A stretch of DNA of 64,000 nt from contig JACGCM010002493.1 of the NCBI GenBank assembly GCA_014058105.1, forward strand, positions 1,364,001-1,428,000, in the 5' to 3' direction. Position numbers and translations under genes: made by a program. The notes under the pieces were generated by a model. That model did no database searches. It saw only the letters and a program-made list of their open reading frames with translations, and was not told the origin of the DNA. This document shows positions 58,252 to 64,000 of this stretch, piece after piece. Positions within the stretch are counted from its first letter, which is position 1, and each line of letters begins with the position of its first letter. Origin of the DNA: Kingdonia uniflora (lineage: Eukaryota; Streptophyta; Magnoliopsida; Ranunculales; Circaeasteraceae).

Positions 58252-59625
58252 ATGCAGGAAACATTCAAGGAGGAACTCTTGGACCTTAACCTTGCAGTTG
58301 TTGCACCAGATTCTAGTTGTTGTGAGAACAAAGGGAAGAGAAAGCATAGTTCAAATGCTTTAAGTTTATTACAAGGTTACGAAGGAAAGATATATGGGCT
58401 ACTTCAAATAAGGGAACAAATGCTAAGACTAGACCCTATGAAACAAGGCGTGGTGGAAGATGGAAAGGGTCTTCATTTAATCCATTTGTTGCTCATTTCA
58501 GCCACTGCAGTGGACGAGAACAACCTTGACTCGGCCGCTGAGAACTTGTGTAACTTGTACCAAAACGTTTCGTTAACGGGTGACTCCTTGCAAAGGGTTG
58601 CAGCTTATTTTGCTGATGGTTTAGCTGCAAGGCTTCTCACAAAGAAATCTCCCTTTTATGATATGATCATGAAGAACCCCACACACGAGGAAGAGTTCTC
58701 GGCATTTACAGAGCTCTACCGAGCGTCTCCTTACTACCAATTCGCTCACTTCACTGCAAACCAAGCTATCATCGAGGCCTTCGAAGGGGAGGAAGAACAT
58801 AACAGTAGAAGTCTGCATGTAATTGATTTCGACGTCTTGTACGGGTTCCAATGGCCTTCTCTAATACAATCTCTTTCAGAGAAGGCAACAAGTGGTAATT
58901 ACCGTATATCCCTTCGTATAACAGGTTACGGTAGGAACCTCGATGAGTTATTAGAAACGGAAACTAGACTAGTAAGTTTCTCAAGGGGTTGTACAAACAT
59001 AACATTCGAGTTTCAAGGGCTATTACGAGGAGGCACAAAACCAACGAGTCTCAAGAAAAAGAAGAATGAAACAATAGCGGTAAACTTAGTATTATATCTC
59101 CATACCTTGACTAACTCTTCTCAGATATCCGATATATTGAAGTCCCTACACTCGCTTAGTCCCTCTATCATAATCTTGGTGGAACAAGAAGGCAACAGAA
59201 CCCCACGGAGTTTCCTATCAAGTTTTATGGAATCCCTACATTATTTTGCAGCAATGTTCGACTCTTTAGACGATTGTCTCTCACCAGAGAGCTCAGAAAG
59301 ATTGAGCATTGAGAAGAACCATCTTGGCAAAGAGATTAAGAGGATGATGAACTATGAGAAAGACAACGTTGATGGACATAACTATCAGAGGTACGAGGCG
59401 TGGAAAGGAAGGATGGAGAGTTGTGGGTTTTTGGAAACTACACTAAGTTCAAGATGTGTGATTCAAGCTAAGCTTTTGTTGAAGATTACAAGTCATTGCA
59501 ATCGAGTTATGTTTGGTGGGGGAGATGGGTTTAGTGTGATTGAGAGAGATGAAGGTTGCGCTCTTTCTCTTGGTTGGCAAGATAGGCATCTTATTACAGC
59601 TTCTGCGTGGAGATGTTTACAATAA
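58252..59625 (+). CDS. GRAS-family transcription factor, probably RAD1-like
   Basis: An intact single-exon gene of 457 residues. The N-terminus is short, with an EAR-like LDLNL at residues 10-14, often a repression motif. The GRAS domain then runs in order: leucine heptad region I (about 73-128, GLHLIHLLLISATAVDENNL), the VHIID motif as LHVIDFD (188-194), leucine heptad II (about 229-262), the PFYRE region (about 290-365, FMESLHYFAAMFDSLDDC) and the SAW motif (W385, W442, SAW 451-453). My recollection of RAD1 (required for arbuscule development) proteins fits the short N-terminus and the YYQFAHFTANQAIIEAFE segment. RAD1 acts with RAM1 in arbuscular mycorrhiza and is absent from non-hosts. Family membership is certain. 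Subfamily is tentative. Confidence 0.95.
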   Translation: MQETFKEELLDLNLAVVAPDSSCCENKGKRKHSSNALSLLQGYEGKIYGLLQIREQMLRLDPMKQGVVEDGKGLHLIHLLLISATAVDENNLDSAAENLCNLYQNVSLTGDSLQRVAAYFADGLAARLLTKKSPFYDMIMKNPTHEEEFSAFTELYRASPYYQFAHFTANQAIIEAFEGEEEHNSRSLHVIDFDVLYGFQWPSLIQSLSEKATSGNYRISLRITGYGRNLDELLETETRLVSFSRGCTNITFEFQGLLRGGTKPTSLKKKKNETIAVNLVLYLHTLTNSSQISDILKSLHSLSPSIIILVEQEGNRTPRSFLSSFMESLHYFAAMFDSLDDCLSPESSERLSIEKNHLGKEIKRMMNYEKDNVDGHNYQRYEAWKGRMESCGFLETTLSSRCVIQAKLLLKITSHCNRVMFGGGDGFSVIERDEGCALSLGWQDRHLITASAWRCLQ

Positions 59626-59829
59626 TAAATGTGTAAATTTATGATGTTCTCTGTGACCTCATATAAGAGTCTAGTCTTCCCATTTTTATACTTTAATACT
59701 AATCCAAGATGTTTATACATTATTCATGCATGCTAATCGTTATTCAGCAATTACAATACACTACTGGTGTAATGAAGGTAAAAAAGTATTTATATAACTT
59801 AAATTAAATAATGCACTCATTAACATCAA

Positions 59830-59900
59830 GCGCATCTGGTGTAGTGGTATCATAGTACCCTCCCACGGTACTGACCAGGGTTCGATTCCCTGGATGCGCA
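59830..59900 (+). tRNA. tRNA-Gly (anticodon CCC)
   Basis: 71 nt. The acceptor stem GCGCATC pairs with GATGCGC, with discriminator A. The anticodon stem GTACC/GGTAC encloses loop CTCCCAC, giving anticodon CCC. The T arm is CAGGG-TTCGATT-CCCTG. Internal A box TGGTGTAGTGGT and B box GGTTCGATTCC are intact, and a T6 terminator follows at 59905-59910. No intron, and CCA is not encoded, as expected for a nuclear tRNA. Confidence 0.96.
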
Positions 59901-59989
59901 CATATTTTTTAAAGAAATATGTAATAATGCCATCATGTGAGGGGGTGGGAACCCAACTGGGTTCGGGTGTCCTACTCGAGTCCTAACAA

Positions 59990-60390
59990 ACCCAGAGAGA
60001 TTTTTGGCAGCACATATTTGTGGCATGACACGTGGCATCACATATTTGTGACACGTGCCAATTATTTTTTGGGTTACACGTGGTGTTACTGTTGAGGGAC
60101 ACATGCTATGCGGTTTGACCGGGTTAACCCGGTCCATGCCTTGACCCAGACCAAGCCAGAACGGTTCAGACACTAAATTGGCTTCAGAGACCTCAATTTT
60201 TGGTCAAATTTAGTATTTATTTTTTTGAAAAATTCCTATTGACTCACCTATTTTTTGAAAAATCCCCTTGGGGGACTCATTTTTTAATTTTTTTTAGGAA
60301 CGGGTGCCTTATATAGAAAAATTGACTAACTTATATGTGATATAAGAAAATGGATTAATGCCTATTTAAGTATCTTACGATAGCTAGGGG
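59990..60390 (-). mobile_element. copia leader relic, homologous to about 33895-34270
   Basis: On the minus strand the order CTATCGTAAGATACTTAAATA, TATATCACATATAAGT, GAGTCCCCCAAGGGGA, AATTTGACCAAAAATTG, GGTCTGGGTCAAGG, CACGTGTC follows the same order as the plus strand of 33895-34270. So it is a fragment of the same copia family's untranslated leader, without LTR or coding. Boundaries are approximate. The right edge meets a TAGGGGCGGATTTATAGG sequence. Confidence 0.7.
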
Positions 60391-60923
60391 CGGATTTATA
60401 GGCTTAGAAGGAGGGGCTACTGCCTCCCCTTGAGTTTTGACAAAAAAAGGGTTTATATATAACAATTAAAAAAAAACACTATACATAACAACATAAAGCC
60501 CAGCCCGACCTAGCCCACCCTATCCCTCATGGCTCTCGCCTTTCTTTCTCTAACAAAACACAGAAGAAGAAAAAATTGAACTCCCACCCTTTTTCTATAT
60601 ATGAGGTACATCTCTCTCTCTCTTGTAAATCATGGTTGCAATTGCAATCTCTCTCTCTGGTTTTGTTTGATTAACCCCCTAGCTCAGGATCAAGACTCAA
60701 TTGTTATAGGATCATAAAATCATTTTCTAGGGTTTTCATCAACAAATGATGAAATCATGAAAGGAAGAACTTAATCTCAAAATTTTCACTTATATGTATT
60801 AATATATGTTATGGGGGCTCTGCCTCATAACATGATTAGTGCAACATAGTAGAACTGAGACTCTTCAATTGTTCAAACAAACTGAGAGGGGACTAATCAA
60901 ATTAAAGTTGCAGGCGATCTCAT
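60391..60923. other. no gene seen; possible small transposon debris
   Basis: It starts AGGGGCGGATTTATAGG, a phrase common at ends of plant hAT-like elements, but no inverted partner is seen. AT-rich with CT runs at about 60611-60652 and no coding. Confidence 0.3.
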
Positions 60924-61121
60924 ATTTTTATTGTTTTTATTTTTATTTTTTTTATAAGCAACGATTATAAAAAACAAAAGCTAAGCCCCAGAAGGCAATA
61001 CAAAAATAGCCGAGTTAACGAGGTCCGAGGCCTCATTGGGCTCAAAAAGAGAAAAAGCTGGGGAACAGGCTCCCAAGGCTGCTAAAGCATGCGCCTCAAA
61101 ATTGAAACATCTATTTATAAA

Positions 61122-61450
61122 TTAAAAATGAAACTCGTGAAAACGGCCAGCGAGAAACAACATCTCTGGAGCCAGGGTGAGGGCTCCCCAAGAAAGGTCA
61201 GTGGATCTCGTCTCGAAAGCACTGACGAGGCGCCGACAATCTGTGAGAACCATCACTCTCTCCATGCCCCTCCCCAGAGTGGCCTCCATGCCTCTGATCA
61301 CTGCAACCGCCTCTGTCTCTTCGGAGTCTGCTGCCCTGGAGGACTCGTAACCTGCACCCAAAATACAGAGATTATGAGATTTGAGAAAAAAAACCCAAGC
61401 CCCCTAGCGAGTTTTTGTTTTTCCAGGCCCCGTCGACCAGAATGAAAAAC
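61122..61450 (-). pseudogene. LINE RNase H (RVT_3-type)
   Basis: The sequence reads VDGAWKNKN with the first Asp, GGLGFFLKSHNLCILGAGYE, then EETEAVAVIRGMEATLGRGM with the Glu, and VMVLTDCRRLVSAFETRS with the next Asp. It ends at 61122. The catalytic residues are intact. A stop at 61584 separates it from zf-RVT. Confidence 0.85.
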
Positions 61451-61583
61451 CACCCTTCTCCGATCATGGGAGGAGGGTAGGTAGTCCCGGGCCTGACCGT
61501 AGAGGAATAAGGGTGACTCGGGGGGGGGGGGGGGTGTAGTAATTTTTTGTCCTGTTCACAGAAACAACTCGGTTAGATTTTAC

Positions 61584-62531
61584 CTAATTAAAGATCATAT
61601 CGTTTCTGCTCATCCAGATAACATACAAAACAGAGCTGATATTTCCCCACTTTGAGGGGTCCAGGGCTACCGCTCCCTGTCTGGCAATCTTGTGAATGAT
61701 GCCAGTCAGGGAGTCGGAGTAGGGCCATAAATCAAAATTAAGAGAGGGGTCGAACGCATACCAGAAATCGTGCACTTTCTTACAAAAAAAAGAGGGCATG
61801 AGTTGTGGTCTCATCTTCTTCACCGCATCTAGGGCACAAGGTGACAGAGTCAGGGTCCCGGTGCCAGAGATTATGATTTGTGGGGATACTGTTTTGTATG
61901 GCTTTCCAGAGGAAGAGTTGAATGCGAAAAGGGACCTCCATCTTCCAGACTGCTGACCAGTTATTGAGTTTCCAAAACCTTGCCCGTTATCCGGTTTGTG
62001 CTTCAAGTCCTTTTGGCTGGAGGAGAGGTAGGCCGATTGCACCGTAAGGATATCGTTCTGAGCGTTTCTCTACCTGAGGGTGTCTTTGGCCGAATATTTG
62101 CTGAGCGAGATACTCAGAATATGCTTAGCTACTTCAGGATGAAACAGAGATCGAATAAGTGTATCCTTCCAGATGCGCTGGGTAGAACAAATAAGAGTCG
62201 AAACTTTCGTGGTCGTACGGTGGGCAGGTGCCGGCCCCTGAGGACGTCCGAGGGGGATACCCGGTATCCAGGGCTCAAGCCAGTAGTCGACGCTCTCACC
62301 ATCCCCGATATGCCAGATGAGCTCTGACCAGATGTTATTCCTAGCATTTAAGATCCCTTTCCAGATCCAAGAATCGGTAGCTTTGAGCGTAGAGAGCATA
62401 AGAAAGACTTTGGGAGAGTAGCGCTTAATCAGATTGTGAGCCCAAATTTTATCGGGCTCTTTGACAACCCTCTAGAAGAACTTGGCAAGCAGGGCCTGAT
62501 TATGGGCGAGGGAAGTCCTGATGCCCAACCC
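61584..62531 (-). pseudogene. LINE ORF2 linker and zf-RVT
   Basis: In the same frame as RT: TDSWIWKGILNARNNIW, GDGESVDYWLEPWIPG, SGRWRSLFAFNSSSGKPYKT-like sequence and TLTLSPCALDAVKKM, where the zf-RVT Cys/His pattern is only partly kept. It continues to FDLWPYSDSLTGIIHK and VLYVIWMSRNDMIFN. Stops near 62480 and 62070 interrupt it. Confidence 0.82.
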
Positions 62532-63947
62532 TCATTTATCTTTGGGGTGGCATATGTTCTTCCAGCTAATGAAGTTGGCCTTGTTATCCCCAGCACTGTT
62601 GGTACCCCACATGAATCTAGAATTGATGGAGTCCAGTTTCTTACACATCTTGATAGGGACAGGGAAGATAAACATATAGAACGAGGGAATTGCTGAGTTA
62701 ACAACTTTTATAAGGGTAATTCTACATGCTTGAGAGAGGCTTTTAGCTTTCCAACCTTTGATACGCTTCGAGACTCTATCTATAATATCTTGGAAGTTAT
62801 GGGTCTTTTTACGGTCGAAAGTGATAGGGGTTCCAAGGTATTTGTCACCACCCGTGTCCCGCTTGATGTGGAGAATGCGTTGAATAAGCCTGTGATGCCG
62901 ATGATGGCCAGTCTTACTGAACAAGATGCAGGATTTTTCCAGATTGATCTCTTGACCCGACACTTTTTTAAAGGAATCCAGGGCATCTTTAAGAGTGCCT
63001 GCCTCCTCCATGGTAGCTTTGCAAAAAATGAAATAGTCATCGGCAAAGAGGAGGTGGGAGACCAGAATGTTACCCCTAGCAGTCTTGATACCATGAAGAG
63101 CCCTTTTACTCTCTACTTTGAGGATGATACATGAGAGAACCTCCATACAAATGAGAAAAAGGAAAGGGGAGATGGGGTCGCCTTGTCTGAGTCCTCGCTC
63201 CAGTTTAAGGAAACCATAAGAAGAACCATTAATATTGAAGGAGAGGGCAGTGGTGGAAATACATTGATGGATCCAAACGCACCATTTCTCACAAAACCCC
63301 ATAGCTTTCATGGTGTCCCTCAGTAAGCTCCACTCCACTTTATCGAAAGCTTTGCTAAGGTCAAGTTTCACTGCCATGCTGTCGGAAGCTCCTTTCTTTT
63401 TTGCCAGAGATCTGAGGATCTCTTAGGCCATAATAATATTATCAAAGATTTGACGGCTATGGACAAAGGCGTTCTGAGTGGGAGAAATGAGCTTATGAAG
63501 GAGAGGCTTCAGTCTACCGGCAAGAATTTTGGTAATGATCTTGAATTTGACATTATAGAGGCTGATGGGGCGGAAGTGAGCCGGGCTGGTCGGGTTCTTG
63601 ATCTTAGGGATCAGGGTGATGTTGGTATGGTTAAATTTGCCAAGGAGGTGGTTCGATTGGAAAATAATTTGAATGGCTTGACAGAGGTCCTCTTTGACAG
63701 TGTCCCAAGATTTCTGGTAGAAAAGGGGAGTAAAACCGTTCGGTCCCGGGGATTTTCTGGGGTTCATGGAAAAAATAGCTTTTTTATTCTCTTCCATCGT
63801 AGGGATCTTGATCAGGTTATTGTTGTCATCTGGTGTAAAAATCCTCTCCATGACCTGGAGGTCCTCAATCTGTGTGGGAGGGGAGGAGGATTGGAATAGG
63901 TTTTTTATAGAAGTAAAGAAAAATATCTCCAATGTCTTTTCTATCAT
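62532..63947 (-). pseudogene. LINE reverse transcriptase, near-intact
   Basis: The RT reads RKSPGPNGFTPLFYQKSW, NITLIPKIKNP, FRPISLYNVKFKIITKIL, NAFVHSRQIFDNIIMA, then an in-frame TAA (63425-63423). It goes on with MAVKLDLSKAFDKVEWSLLR, GLRQGDPISPFLFLICMEVL, the active site HLLFADDYFIF, and the thumb LGTPITFDRKKTHNFQ and ITLIKVVNSAIPSFYM. FADD is intact. Apart from the one nonsense codon the RT domain is complete. Confidence 0.92.
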
Positions 63948-64000
63948 GTGCCCAAGAACCAGCTTCTTTATGAATGTTCTGTATATTGTTCTGTCTACGC

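Larger units (their letters stand above)
60924..64000 (-). mobile_element. L1-type LINE, 3' part, well preserved
   Basis: A poly(T) tract (60924-60954, the minus-strand poly(A) tail) is followed by RNase H, zf-RVT and RT read on the minus strand. One reading frame is kept from 63947 to about 61122 with only a few stops (63423, 62532, near 62480, near 62070, 61584). This copy is clearly younger than the LINE at 27429-44079. The endonuclease and ORF1 lie beyond the window. Confidence 0.92.

Noticed and set aside
58085..58363. 92-residue frame with a Ser-Leu run
   Set aside because: It reads the (CT)n tract and then the GRAS gene out of frame.
59850..60173. 107-residue minus-strand open frame
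   Set aside because: It overlaps the tRNA-Gly gene in antisense and the copia leader relic; no protein features.
60391..60923. Full hAT element starting AGGGGCGGATTTATAGG
   Set aside because: No inverted right end or 8-bp duplication found.
61519..61535. Long G run as a possible regulatory G-quadruplex
   Set aside because: A single homopolymer within a decayed LINE; more likely a mutational or assembly feature.

Overview
This is a nuclear window from a flowering plant, most likely a eudicot. The evidence is the spliceosomal introns, the plant-only gene families (STOP1-type zinc fingers, GRAS), a nuclear tRNA-Gly, and Ty1/copia, Ty3/gypsy, L1-type LINE and hAT elements. I cannot name the species. 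Four real host genes occupy little of it: a STOP1-like C2H2 transcription factor (25127-26626), a three-exon CCDC47/DUF1682 homologue spread over 12 kb (44650-56636), a single-exon GRAS transcription factor that looks like RAD1 (58252-59625), and tRNA-Gly(CCC) (59830-59900). Nearly everything else is transposon sequence, much of it nested.

Layout. 1-3867: the 3' part of a decayed copia element ending in a 230-bp LTR. 3868 to about 19900: a minus-strand Ty3/gypsy (Tat-like) element, decayed, carrying a plus-strand (antisense) extra ORF and a 44-bp tandem array. Its RT gene is split by a second, related plus-strand LTR element (10399-16656). That insert has the same plan: an integrase end, a 59-bp tandem array and an antisense extra ORF, but no gag, protease or RT. 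About 19900-25126: upstream region of the STOP1 gene, containing a 2.4-kb non-autonomous LTR element (21900-24337) with a perfect 5-bp target-site duplication. 25127-26626: STOP1. 27174-27345: a hAT-type terminus. 27429-44079: an L1-type LINE with a poly(A) tail and a probable imperfect target-site duplication. It is interrupted by a minus-strand copia element (about 27924-35218), which itself holds a 507-bp hAT MITE (29074-29580), and by a 1332-bp hAT element (41146-42477) that carries what looks like a captured fragment of a UspA/kinase-type gene.

44650-56636: CCDC47 homologue with introns of 6.5 and 3.9 kb. The second intron holds a stretch that resembles plant mitochondrial DNA. 58252-59900: GRAS gene and tRNA-Gly. 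59990-60390: a relic of the copia leader also seen at about 33895-34270, in opposite orientation. 60924-64000: a second, much better preserved LINE on the minus strand, running off the window end.

The host genes are not an operon or pathway. They are islands in transposon-rich DNA: an acid/aluminium-response regulator, an ER membrane-protein biogenesis factor, and a GRAS regulator whose closest recognisable type acts in arbuscular mycorrhiza. The most unusual structure is the gypsy nest: two related elements, in opposite orientations, each with an antisense ORF converging on the integrase end and a different tandem array at the convergence point.
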